Positions 25,346 to 33,240 of a DNA stretch of 64,000 nt are shown here, piece by piece (within the stretch, counting starts at the first letter, position 1; each line of letters opens with the position of its first letter). A program made the position numbers and the translations under genes. Origin of the DNA: a bacterium ADurb.Bin157 (GTDB taxonomy: Bacteria > Muiribacteriota > Ozemobacteria > Ozemobacterales > Ozemobacteraceae). Location of the stretch: contig MWDD01000001.1 in NCBI GenBank assembly GCA_002070375.1, positions 108,023 to 172,022 on the forward strand, in the 5' to 3' direction. The notes under the pieces were generated by a model. It was given only the letters and a program-made list of their open reading frames with translations. It was not told where the DNA came from and searched no databases.

Positions 25346-26938
25346 TTATTCCTCCTTCATTGCAGCCATTATGCGATTAGCTTGATACTGCTGCAAGATT
25401 CCTAACACACTGCTTGCAAACCAGTAAACTAACAAACCTGCCGGTAATGACCATGTAATTACAAACATAAACATTGGCATCATAGCCATCATCTGCTTTT
25501 GTTGAGGGTCAACAGAAGCTTGTTTGGCTTGGGTTACATACATTAAAATAGCAATAGCTATAGGCAAAATAAGTAAAGGATCACCCTTTGATAAATCAGC
25601 TATCCACAAAAACGGTGTTTTCCTAAGTTCTACAGCAATTCTTATGGTGTTATACAGCGCTATCAAAACGGGAAGCTGTAACAACAAAGGCAAACAGCCA
25701 CCCAAAGGGTTAACATTATTTTTTTGGTAAAGCTTTAGTATCTCTTCATTAAGTTTTTGAGGATTGTCTTTGAATCGATCTTTTAAATCTTGAACCTTTG
25801 GCGCAATTTTTTGCATGGCAGCCATTGACTTCGTCTGTTTTAAGGTAAGCGGATAGAGAACTATTCTCACGACTATTGTCAAGAGTATAATTGCCAAACC
25901 GTAATTTGGAAACAGAGAATAGAAAAACTGTAAAATACGCATTAACATAGTACTCAAAAAGCCATATTCCGAAACAGTCGGGCGATTAACCTTCATAAGT
26001 TCGTCAAGAATCATTGGCCCTGCGTAAACTTTGAATGAAAGGCTTCGAGAATCATTCGGCTCAAGAGCAAACATAGGAAGCACACAATTCATCAAATGTC
26101 CTCTGTGCTTAATCTTCTTTCCGTCTTTTTCACCTTGAACATCAAAAGCGACGGCGTTTACCTTTACTTGAGGAACAGCACTTTCAATTAACACACAAAA
26201 ATATTGGTCTCTTATGCCAACACCATTTAAAGCCCCGGCAACTAAGCCGGCCGAATTTAGCTTAGTAAAATCCGAAAAAGACTGAACATTGCCGTTTGCT
26301 TCTAATCCCAATAGGGTTGAAGGCCCGAATGGATCCATGAAAAGGCCGGGACCGAACGACATCTTAACACTGCCGTTGGTTTCATCACCGATAACGGTTT
26401 TTCTGTCATTTAAGTTCGTGACAATATACTCTGCATCAAAAAAATAATTTTTTAAAGAAAAAGTAAATCTCTTTACAAGCGAAATACTCTCTTGACCGTC
26501 TTTGGGAGGCGGAATATTTGCTATAGCACGAATAACTACAGAATTCAGCTGTTCATCTTCAACTTCTATTTTATAGCCGGAACTGAAGTCGACACCGACT
26601 ATGTCTGCAGTAAAAGGCTTTAAGAAGTTTTCTTCTAGTTTCACACCCTGATCTTGAAGAGTTGAAGGCAAAATATTTTCTTCAAAATTAGAGCCTTTCA
26701 AATAATATACCGATGGACTTCCTGTTTTACTTGAAATAACTACTCTCAGAAGATCTGTTTCGACTGTTACATCTTTAAGACCGTCGTTGTCTAAGTCGTC
26801 TAAGGAAGTTGTCAATATGGATTGATTGCCGGTTTGAAGTTGAGCAAAAGCAGAAATTTCAAGAAAAAAACAAAAAAACAGCAAAAGAAACGAGCAGAAT
26901 AAACTGCTCGTCTTAGACTTAACGCGAAATATATTCAT
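25346..26938 (-). CDS. yidC: Membrane protein insertase YidC
   Basis: A 530-residue Gram-negative-type YidC/Oxa1 protein that inserts and folds inner-membrane proteins, alone or with SecYEG. A first membrane segment (about 10-32) is followed by a large periplasmic beta domain (about 35-325; SLVKRFTFSLKNYFFDAEY). A conserved hydrophobic core follows, with MQKIAPKVQDLKDRFKDNPQKLNEE in the cytoplasmic helix, GGCLPLLLQLPVLIALYN and a terminal AGLLVYWFASSVLGILQQYQ. The periplasmic domain supports a diderm cell. It precedes jag by one base and follows yidD by 35 bases. Confidence 0.96.
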   Translation of the reverse strand: MNIFRVKSKTSSLFCSFLLLFFCFFLEISAFAQLQTGNQSILTTSLDDLDNDGLKDVTVETDLLRVVISSKTGSPSVYYLKGSNFEENILPSTLQDQGVKLEENFLKPFTADIVGVDFSSGYKIEVEDEQLNSVVIRAIANIPPPKDGQESISLVKRFTFSLKNYFFDAEYIVTNLNDRKTVIGDETNGSVKMSFGPGLFMDPFGPSTLLGLEANGNVQSFSDFTKLNSAGLVAGALNGVGIRDQYFCVLIESAVPQVKVNAVAFDVQGEKDGKKIKHRGHLMNCVLPMFALEPNDSRSLSFKVYAGPMILDELMKVNRPTVSEYGFLSTMLMRILQFFYSLFPNYGLAIILLTIVVRIVLYPLTLKQTKSMAAMQKIAPKVQDLKDRFKDNPQKLNEEILKLYQKNNVNPLGGCLPLLLQLPVLIALYNTIRIAVELRKTPFLWIADLSKGDPLLILPIAIAILMYVTQAKQASVDPQQKQMMAMMPMFMFVITWSLPAGLLVYWFASSVLGILQQYQANRIMAAMKEE

Positions 26939-26973
26939 TCGATGGTTGTCTCCGAAATTCTAGATCAAAATTT

Positions 26974-27210
26974 TTATTTAACAGGGTCATCCCCGCCCTC
27001 ACTAAATGGATTACACCTGCATATGCGCCAAAAACCCATTATTCCACCTTTAACCAGCCCATACTTAACAATTGCATCGTATGTGTAATGGGAACATGAC
27101 GGGCTAAATCTACAAACGTTACCTAACAATGGGGAAACCCACTTTTGATACAAGCGAATTAGAGCCAAACCCAAGTTGGCAGGCAACGAAAACATGCCTT
27201 TCAAAATCAT
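26974..27210 (-). CDS. yidD: Membrane protein insertion efficiency factor YidD
   Basis: A 78-residue small membrane-associated protein thought to assist YidC. It has the family hallmark [14 protein letters not shown], then [18 protein letters not shown] (conserved Cys) and [16 protein letters not shown] near the end. The frame extends upstream to a GTG at 27261 inside rnpA, but the ATG at 27210 with GGTGAAGG before it gives the normal length and begins 7 bases after the rnpA stop, so I chose it. Confidence 0.92.
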   Translation of the reverse strand: MILKGMFSLPANLGLALIRLYQKWVSPLLGNVCRFSPSCSHYTYDAIVKYGLVKGGIMGFWRICRCNPFSEGGDDPVK

Positions 27211-27217
27211 ATAGCCT

Positions 27218-27559
27218 TCACCGACATTTGTCCTTGGACATTTTTTCAAAAGCCCAATCACAAGCCAACTTCAGCCTTGCGTAAGACAATTCGGCACATT
27301 TAGTGCTTACCCCAAAAACCACTTCTGTCATTTCAGGTAAAGAGTCACTTGTTCGAACTATCTCTTTTAAACGACGACGCACCTTATTTCGTTCTACCGC
27401 CTTGCCAAATCTTTTAGGAACAGAAATAGCGAATCGAAAAACGAGTCCGGCGGTTTTACGATAATAAAATACCAGCCCATTCCGAAACACACGGGTTTTT
27501 GCTGAATAAACTCGTCTAAATTCGGAATGAGCTCGCAATGTTGAGCGAAAAACGCTCAT
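27218..27559 (-). CDS. rnpA: Ribonuclease P protein component
   Basis: A 113-residue basic protein subunit that helps the RNase P RNA cut 5' leaders from pre-tRNAs. The RNR-type signature appears as [21 protein letters not shown], and the N-terminal [16 protein letters not shown] with [12 protein letters not shown] is typical. It begins 8 bases after the rpmH stop and precedes yidD. The catalytic RNA gene (rnpB) was not seen in the window. Confidence 0.95.
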   Translation of the reverse strand: MSVFRSTLRAHSEFRRVYSAKTRVFRNGLVFYYRKTAGLVFRFAISVPKRFGKAVERNKVRRRLKEIVRTSDSLPEMTEVVFGVSTKCAELSYARLKLACDWAFEKMSKDKCR

Positions 27560-27567
27560 GGGTTTGC

Positions 27568-27702
27568 TCAGACTGTCAATTTTTTTCGACCACGTAGTCT
27601 GCGACGTTTTAGAACGTTGCGACCGGAGGTAGTAGACATTCTTTTTCTGAAACCGTGTGTTTTTGCACGTTTACGTTTGTTAGGGTTATAAGTAAAGCTC
27701 AT
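27568..27702 (-). CDS. rpmH: 50S ribosomal protein L34
   Basis: A 44-residue, extremely basic ribosomal protein, too short for usual ORF cut-offs and found by translating the minus strand upstream of rnpA. It reads [20 protein letters not shown] and continues [24 protein letters not shown], matching L34's conserved RKRxxxHGFRxRM...GRxVLxxRRxxGRxxL. AGGAG lies 7 bases before the ATG. First gene of the operon, with a clear promoter at 27743-27771. Confidence 0.97.
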   Translation of the reverse strand: MSFTYNPNKRKRAKTHGFRKRMSTTSGRNVLKRRRLRGRKKLTV

Positions 27703-27742
27703 GGGTCATCTCCTGAGAATAAAGTCCTAATATAGGTGATTC

Positions 27743-27771
27743 AGGATATAGTAAAATTTCAATTTTGTCAA
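27743..27771 (-). promoter_or_regulatory. Sigma70-type promoter of the rpmH-rnpA-yidDC-jag-mnmEG operon
   Basis: On the minus strand, consensus TTGACA (27766-27771) is followed after exactly 17 bases by TATCCT (27743-27748), giving a leader of about 35 bases before the rpmH ATG. Confidence 0.75.
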
Positions 27772-27899
27772 GTGATGTACATTAAAAACAAGAAAAAGAA
27801 TTTTTAAATAATTGTTTTTTTTATTCTCTTATATATGATAGAATCTCAGAGCAAATATAATATAATGCTTGGCAACAAGCTTTTGGAAAGGATATTATT

Positions 27900-29336
27900 T
27901 TGAACAAAAAAAATGAAATCTCGTATTTTAAAGTTCCGTCAGCCTGGGACAAACTCCCGGCCTCTGAAAACGCAACGCTCGAAAAAAGAAACAATGAGTA
28001 TCTTAAATTTATCAGCGAGTGCAAAACCGAGAGGGCCACAATAAACTATCTTAAAAAACTGGCCGATAAAGAAGGATTTAAAATGTTGCCTGAACTCGGA
28101 AAAGGCAAAAAACTGAAATCCGGCTCAAAAGTTATGTTCATTAATAAAAACCGCGCAATGGGTCTTGCCATAATTGGAAAACGCCCGATAGAAGAAGGTT
28201 TTAGAATGGTCGCGGCTCACCTTGACGTGCCAAGAATCGACATTAAAGCCCAACCTCTTTATGAAAAGCAAAATCTTGCACTATTCAAAACACATTATTA
28301 CGGCGGAATAAAAAAATATCAATGGGTTGCTCTACCTCTATCTTTGCACATATTTGCAGTAGACAAAAACGCCAAAACACTGAGTTTCGTAATTGGTGAA
28401 AAACCCGGCGATCCCGTTTTCACAATTAGCGACATAGCACCTCATGTGGGGCACAAAGTCCAACTGGACCAAAGAAAAGCCAATGATACAATAATGGGCG
28501 AAGAACTCAATATAATTGTCGGGCACAAACCCGAAGCTATGAGCGGCAAAAAAGACGAACCCGAAGCTCCAAACAGAGTTAAAGCTGCCGTATTGAAACA
28601 TTTACAAAATGAATTTAATCTCACAGAAGAAGACCTTGCTTGGGCTGAAATAAGAGCCGTACCTGCGATACAACCAAGCGAAGTTGGCTTTGACAAAGCT
28701 ATTATCGGCGCCTACGGCCATGATGACAGAGCCTGCGTATACGCGGGATTCCAAGCTATAGCAGAAATTAAAAACCCGGAACACACCGCCTGCGTCCTAT
28801 TCTTAGACAAAGAAGAAATCGGTTCTACCGGACCAAACGGAGCACAATCAGAATTAGTAGTTGATTTATTAGCCCAGTTAACTGAAGCAACTTGTGGCGA
28901 CAGCTCTTATGCAACCATCAGAAGAGCGATTTGCGAAACACAAGTGCTTTCTGCCGACACTAACGCTCCCATGGACCCAACCTTTGAATCTGTAAACGAC
29001 CCCATGAACGCGGGTGTTCTCGGAAAAGGCGTATGGGTAACAAAACATTCGGGTAAAGGCGGCAAAGCCGGAAGCAGTGAAGCTGATATTGAATTTATGG
29101 CACTAATCAGAAAAATGCTCACAACCGAGAACATTCCCTACCAATTCGGGGAAATGGGCAAAGTTGACGAAGGCGGCGGCGGCACAGTAGCATACATGCT
29201 CGCAAACAATAACATGCATGTAATTGACCTTTGCTTACCTACACTGAGTCTGCATTCGCCTTTTGAACTAATTTCCAAAGTTGACTATCACTACTCTGTA
29301 AGCGCATACAAAGCTTTCATGCAAAACCATTACTGA
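27900..29336 (+). CDS. M18 family aspartyl-type aminopeptidase
   Basis: A 478-residue zinc aminopeptidase that releases N-terminal (usually acidic) residues from peptides. Metal and catalytic motifs are seen: AAHLDVPRIDIK (His/Asp), YGHDDRACVYAG (bridging Asp), LDKEEIGSTGPNGAQSE (Glu pair), a later Asp in SADTNAPMDP and a C-terminal His in LPTLSLHSPFE. The start is TTG, preceded by GAAAGGATATTATT; no nearby ATG fits the family N-terminus. It is transcribed divergently from rpmH, where dnaA or an origin is often found in other genomes. A terminator follows at once, so it is a single-gene unit. Confidence 0.92.
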   Translation: MNKKNEISYFKVPSAWDKLPASENATLEKRNNEYLKFISECKTERATINYLKKLADKEGFKMLPELGKGKKLKSGSKVMFINKNRAMGLAIIGKRPIEEGFRMVAAHLDVPRIDIKAQPLYEKQNLALFKTHYYGGIKKYQWVALPLSLHIFAVDKNAKTLSFVIGEKPGDPVFTISDIAPHVGHKVQLDQRKANDTIMGEELNIIVGHKPEAMSGKKDEPEAPNRVKAAVLKHLQNEFNLTEEDLAWAEIRAVPAIQPSEVGFDKAIIGAYGHDDRACVYAGFQAIAEIKNPEHTACVLFLDKEEIGSTGPNGAQSELVVDLLAQLTEATCGDSSYATIRRAICETQVLSADTNAPMDPTFESVNDPMNAGVLGKGVWVTKHSGKGGKAGSSEADIEFMALIRKMLTTENIPYQFGEMGKVDEGGGGTVAYMLANNNMHVIDLCLPTLSLHSPFELISKVDYHYSVSAYKAFMQNHY

Positions 29337-29343
29337 CAAAAAC

Positions 29344-29384
29344 AAAAGGGCTTAATTCGCAAGAACTAAGCCCTTTTATATTTT
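29344..29384 (+). terminator. Rho-independent terminator after the M18 aminopeptidase
   Basis: The stem AAAAGGGCTTA-A-TTC pairs with GAA-C-TAAGCCCTTTT around a GCAA tetraloop, followed by TATATTTTG. It ends the aminopeptidase transcript 8 bases past the stop. Confidence 0.85.
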
Positions 29385-29403
29385 GTTATAAAGGATTCAT
29401 AAT

Positions 29404-30525
29404 TTGGACGCAGAAACTCTTGAAAAACTTATCAAAAACGGCAAACCGGCCAATCCTGTTTATATTTTTGGCGGGCCCGAAGTTTTTTTAAAAAACAAAA
29501 TGTTTGCGCTTATGATAAACAAACTCGTTCCGCCCGAAGACAGACAAGAGAACGTATTCAAATGCATTTGCAGCGGAAAAGTAAAATCTGAAATTCTCGA
29601 CTCAATATATGGTTTTTCATTCAATCTAAGTCCTAAATTATTTTACATTCAAGATTTTGAGTCTTTACCGACGAAACAAAGAAAAGAATTTACCGACACT
29701 CTCCACGAAAACGGCATTCCACCTAACACAATAATTATATTTACCAGCTCAGATCAGCGAACATCAAACGAATTAGCCACAAAGTTCAAACAACAAGCTG
29801 ATAAAATAGACTTTTGGACACCATTTGCAAACAAACTTCCAAGCTGGGTAAAAAGTGAAATGAGCAATCAGGGAGCAGAAATCACCTCTGACGCTGCCGA
29901 CCTTTTGATAGAGCTTCTTGGCTCAGATCTTTCAATTCTTTATCAAGAAATTACCAAATTAGCTTTGGCAAACAAAGGAAAAATCATAAACTTACCTGAA
30001 GTAAAAAAAAGCGTAAGTTATCAAAAACAAAACTCCATTTATGATTTTTTGAACGCTTTCACGTCAAGAGACATCAAATCATCTGTTAAGTCTCTCGAAA
30101 GTCTTATAAAAAGAGGAGAAGCGCCTCAAAAACTGTGGTTTATACTATCAAAACAAGTTCGTGAAATCAGACTTTTTCATGACATCAGCAAAGATCGACC
30201 CGACATATTGGCCGAAATTAAAAGATATTTGACACAATATTCAGCAATTGCTAATAGAACTGACTATAAATCAAATCAAGAAAAAAAAGAGATATTAGCA
30301 ACTATCCAAGAAAAATCGGAAGAAATCCCCGAAACAATCGTAAAATCTCTCGGCCTAAGAGACCAAACCAAAATCAAAAGCCTGCATTACGCTTTAAACT
30401 TTAAACATTCAGAACTTATAAAACTATGGCCGGAATTACTTAAAACCGACTTGGATATGAAATCCGGCACCACAGATCCCGCAACACTGCTGACTACATT
30501 TATTCACAAATCTCTTTCAGCTTAA
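29404..30525 (+). CDS. holA: DNA polymerase III subunit delta
   Basis: A 373-residue clamp-loader subunit that opens the beta clamp during replication. The N-terminal part has PVYIFGGPEVFLKNKMFALM (the degenerate nucleotide-binding start of delta) and FSFNLSPKLFYIQDFESL. The middle lid segment is LGSDLSILYQEITKLALA, and the C-terminal helical collar has QKLWFILSKQVREIRLFHD. The start is TTG at 29404 with AAGGATT upstream. The usual partner rpsT lies just downstream but on the opposite strand, with a long inverted repeat between them. Confidence 0.9.
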   Translation: MDAETLEKLIKNGKPANPVYIFGGPEVFLKNKMFALMINKLVPPEDRQENVFKCICSGKVKSEILDSIYGFSFNLSPKLFYIQDFESLPTKQRKEFTDTLHENGIPPNTIIIFTSSDQRTSNELATKFKQQADKIDFWTPFANKLPSWVKSEMSNQGAEITSDAADLLIELLGSDLSILYQEITKLALANKGKIINLPEVKKSVSYQKQNSIYDFLNAFTSRDIKSSVKSLESLIKRGEAPQKLWFILSKQVREIRLFHDISKDRPDILAEIKRYLTQYSAIANRTDYKSNQEKKEILATIQEKSEEIPETIVKSLGLRDQTKIKSLHYALNFKHSELIKLWPELLKTDLDMKSGTTDPATLLTTFIHKSLSA

Positions 30526-30552
30526 TTTTTTTTAAATAAGCGAACTAAAATC

Positions 30553-30600
30553 ATTTACCCGGCGTTGTTTTATTATATTATAAAACAACGCCGGGTAAAT
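30553..30600. repeat. Perfect 21-bp inverted repeat between holA and rpsT
   Basis: ATTTACCCGGCGTTGTTTTAT at 30553-30573 is exactly mirrored at 30580-30600, with a 6-base loop (TATATT). It lies between two convergent genes. There is no T-tract after either arm, so it is not a textbook terminator, though it may still halt or stabilise both transcripts. Confidence 0.9.
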
Positions 30601-30632
30601 GGCTAACAAGCATCAGCAAAAACAACCGATAA

Positions 30633-30902
30633 TTAGTTTTGGAGTTTATTTACAGCCTTCATGATGCGGCTGATTTTTCTTGCAGCTGTTTTAGGATGGA
30701 TATAGTTGTTAGAAGCAGCTTTAGCATATTTACTGCAAACTTCTTTAGTAGCGTTCGCTATTTCCTCTGCAGGCTTTTTGCTTTCAGCAGCGGTAAGGGC
30801 TTTCTTGCGAAGAGTTCTGAGTTCTGATTTTACCGTAACGCGAACAAGATGTCGCTTAACGGCTTTACGTGCATTTTTTGCAGCTGATTTTGTATTAGCC
30901 AT
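30633..30902 (-). CDS. rpsT: 30S ribosomal protein S20
   Basis: An 89-residue basic helical protein binding 16S rRNA early in 30S assembly. Recognisable S20 pattern: MANTKSAAKNARKAVKRHLV, then SELRTLRKKAL and SNNYIHPKTAARKISRIMKAV. The ATG at 30902 has AAGGTG six bases upstream; another in-frame ATG at 30911 overlaps that ribosome site and is rejected. It is a single-gene unit with a near-perfect promoter upstream. Confidence 0.96.
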   Translation of the reverse strand: MANTKSAAKNARKAVKRHLVRVTVKSELRTLRKKALTAAESKKPAEEIANATKEVCSKYAKAASNNYIHPKTAARKISRIMKAVNKLQN

Positions 30903-30937
30903 GATATTCACCTTTCATAGTTCAATTTGGAATTTAA

Positions 30938-30966
30938 ATTGTAGCACAAAAAAAAATAAAATTCAA
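30938..30966 (-). promoter_or_regulatory. Sigma70-type promoter of rpsT
   Basis: On the minus strand TTGAAT (30961-30966), 17 bases, TACAAT (30938-30943). The -10 lies about 35 bases before the rpsT ATG. Confidence 0.75.
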
Positions 30967-31000
30967 CATTCATTTTTAAAAAGTTGTACACAACATAATA

Positions 31001-31029
31001 AAAAAGCCTAAACATACGTTTAGGCTTTT
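31001..31029 (-). terminator. Rho-independent terminator after the propeller-like protein gene
   Basis: Perfect 12-bp stem AAAAGCCTAAAC / GTTTAGGCTTTT with an ATAC loop. On the minus strand it is followed by a T-run, correctly placed after the stop at 31047. Confidence 0.88.
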
Positions 31030-31046
31030 GCAACTTTTAAGACAAG

Positions 31047-32102
31047 TTATTTGATTTCATGATAGCTGATCATATATAAATCTTCACTGTAGTTTGCTGT
31101 TAAGATTTGACCGTTTGAGGCAATAACCCTTTTACGTGGAGCTGCCGGAGAAAGAACCGGACTGGAAATTATATCGACACTGCCTAGTTTTTTCCCTTCC
31201 GGGGTACACTTATAAATTCTCTCGCGATAAATAATTCCGTCGATATCGCATACGACCAAACCGACATAAACATTACCTTTTTCGTCGCATCCGTATACTT
31301 CTCCGCCTGAGAACCAAACATCTTTCGAGTGAATCAGTTCATACTCAAACTCGGCAATTTTTACGGTAGAAGTGGCATTGTAATCTTTTTGAATAAAAAG
31401 CTCGGCTTTTTTATCAGCGAACTGCAGCCCATAAAGCCCGCCCGCAGTGCTTTCAATTATACTCAAAGTTTGATTCCCGGCATAAATTCCGCGCAACTGC
31501 CCAACTTGATCAACACAAACCTTACCTTTTGCAACAGGCAGAGCAACAAGCAATTCGCCTTTTGAATTAAATTCCATTGAAGTGGCGGTTACAAATCCTT
31601 TTAGGACATTTTTTATTTCACCGTTTTTGTCAGTTACAAAAATTTCTCCGGAAACATTATTGAAAAATGCAAAGGTATCATTATTGTATACTGCAAAATC
31701 CATAATATTAAGGCCCATTTCGGCCAAAACGATCTGATTTTCAACCTTATTATCTTTGCCAAAAAGCTTAAGACGCTTATTAACGGAATCTAAAACCCAA
31801 ACTTTGTCTTCGGAGACAGGTCTAAAGGTCCAGGGCATACCTTCTGTATAGCGTTCCAGATCTTGCAAAAACCCACCGACTTCGTCTTTTTCATTACCAA
31901 AGGGAATTTCATAGAGTAGGCTGGGCATTTGCGCAGCTGCCATATTTTTATGGTATTTTAGATTATTGATCATGATTGGCTTACCGTCATCGGCAGGCTT
32001 ATCAGCGTCAAACACAGAAGCCCCTCTTTGGCTCATGAACAACCATACGGCAGAAGCTAAGACAACAACAACAATTAACAAAACAATATTTTTTATATTC
32101 AT
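31047..32102 (-). CDS. Membrane-anchored beta-propeller-like protein of unknown function
   Basis: A 351-residue protein with an N-terminal hydrophobic helix (about 5-24) ahead of a periplasmic domain. The domain consists of repeated beta-rich blades of about 40 residues (VWVLDSVNKRLKLFGKDNK, GEIFVTDKNGEIKNVL, SMEFNSKGELLVALPVAKG), reminiscent of NHL or WD-like propellers. No catalytic motif. It follows the M23 peptidase by 12 bases, so the pair may act together in the envelope, e.g. as a partner or docking protein, but that is inferred from position only. Confidence 0.7.
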   Translation of the reverse strand: MNIKNIVLLIVVVVLASAVWLFMSQRGASVFDADKPADDGKPIMINNLKYHKNMAAAQMPSLLYEIPFGNEKDEVGGFLQDLERYTEGMPWTFRPVSEDKVWVLDSVNKRLKLFGKDNKVENQIVLAEMGLNIMDFAVYNNDTFAFFNNVSGEIFVTDKNGEIKNVLKGFVTATSMEFNSKGELLVALPVAKGKVCVDQVGQLRGIYAGNQTLSIIESTAGGLYGLQFADKKAELFIQKDYNATSTVKIAEFEYELIHSKDVWFSGGEVYGCDEKGNVYVGLVVCDIDGIIYRERIYKCTPEGKKLGSVDIISSPVLSPAAPRKRVIASNGQILTANYSEDLYMISYHEIK

Positions 32103-32114
32103 AGAATATTTATA

Positions 32115-33050
32115 TCACTTTGTTAAAGGAATTCCAAGTTTTTGAGGATCTACCGCAGTGCCATTGTATTTGATACGCATATGCAAGTGCGAGCCGGTAG
32201 TATAAACGCCTGTATTATCTGCTAAAGCCACTTTTTCACCCGCAGAAACTTTGTCTCCGACAGATACCAGTGATTTCAAAAGATGACAATAAAACGATTC
32301 ATAGCCGTTTGCATATCTGATAATAAGATAATTGCCGCCGCCTGACTCATAACCTGAAGCAGTTACCACTCCGCTGGCTAACGCATTCAACCTTGAGCCG
32401 GAAACACATGGCAAATCGACCGCATCATGAAACGATGACCTTACACCTGTTACAGGGTGGGTTCTATATCCGAAAGGTGAACTGATGTACTTTGCGGGAG
32501 GTTCATTAGGATAAACCCCACCCCAACCACAACTATCTATAGCTTTTTGCGAGATTATTACACCGGCATCTGTCGATGATGAGGAATTCTGCCAAGGATA
32601 AACAACAGGAGTCTTTCCGGCGGGTTTAAAGGCGGTAGAAACATAATTCATATGAATATAGCGTGTTTGACCATTAATTATGGCTTTATACCAAACGCCT
32701 TTTTTGCCGACTATACTAACCGTGTCCCCTGTTCTCAGACTGCTGACTACGGTTTCCCATTCGCCTGTTCTTACATTTAAAGTACTGTTTCCTACTTCAA
32801 CGGTACCTGTGATGGGGGGATCAAAAACATCCGGATCTGCTTTTGCTTTACTTTCTTCGTCTTTTTTAGCAGCCTCTTTAATACCATCATCGGTTGCCGT
32901 AGTTTTAGAGACTTCAGATGAAGTTGAAGACTTTCCTACGCTTACTTCTCCTGCGGAGAAGGGGTTTACAGACTCAGCAGACCAAAGAGTCGGTGTGGAC
33001 ACAAAACATATAAGTAAAACAACAAACAACAACGAATAGATTTTATTCAT
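32115..33050 (-). CDS. Exported M23 (LytM-type) peptidase with bacterial SH3 domain
   Basis: A 311-residue protein. A signal peptide (about 1-25, ending WSAES) is followed by a Ser/Thr/Lys-rich linker, an SH3b domain (about 80-140; TLNVRTGEWETVVSSLRTGD, GKKGVWYKAIINGQTRYIH) and a C-terminal M23 domain (about 185-305). The zinc ligands HDAVD (HxxxD) and HLHM (HxH) are both present, so it should be an active peptidoglycan endopeptidase, unlike degenerate EnvC/NlpD activators. Conserved SPFGYRTHPVTGVR lies before the first ligand. GAGGTAGTTT precedes the ATG. It likely cuts peptide cross-links during growth or division. Confidence 0.92.
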   Translation of the reverse strand: MNKIYSLLFVVLLICFVSTPTLWSAESVNPFSAGEVSVGKSSTSSEVSKTTATDDGIKEAAKKDEESKAKADPDVFDPPITGTVEVGNSTLNVRTGEWETVVSSLRTGDTVSIVGKKGVWYKAIINGQTRYIHMNYVSTAFKPAGKTPVVYPWQNSSSSTDAGVIISQKAIDSCGWGGVYPNEPPAKYISSPFGYRTHPVTGVRSSFHDAVDLPCVSGSRLNALASGVVTASGYESGGGNYLIIRYANGYESFYCHLLKSLVSVGDKVSAGEKVALADNTGVYTTGSHLHMRIKYNGTAVDPQKLGIPLTK

Positions 33051-33166
33051 AAACTACCTCGCTTTTACTTTCGTTCCTGTCAAATTATACTATATAAGTT
33101 TTTAAAAGTTTAAATTTTGTTTTATAAATTACAGACTATCGTACAATAATTAACTTTCTTTTGTTA

Positions 33167-33195
33167 TTGAAATGAATTGAATAAAAGTTTATACT
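33167..33195 (+). promoter_or_regulatory. Sigma70-type promoter of the GAF signalling operon
   Basis: TTGAAA (33167-33172), exactly 17 bases, TATACT (33190-33195), about 46 bases upstream of the TTG start at 33241. Confidence 0.7.
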
Positions 33196-33240
33196 TCGAG
33201 TCTGTTACCTTACTGATGTATTAAATGGAGTTTTTCACAA

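Noticed and set aside
27703..27899. Possible replication origin between rpmH and the M18 gene
   Set aside because: AT-rich and in the classic neighbourhood, but no dnaA gene and no recognisable cluster of DnaA boxes; promoters explain the AT-rich sequence.
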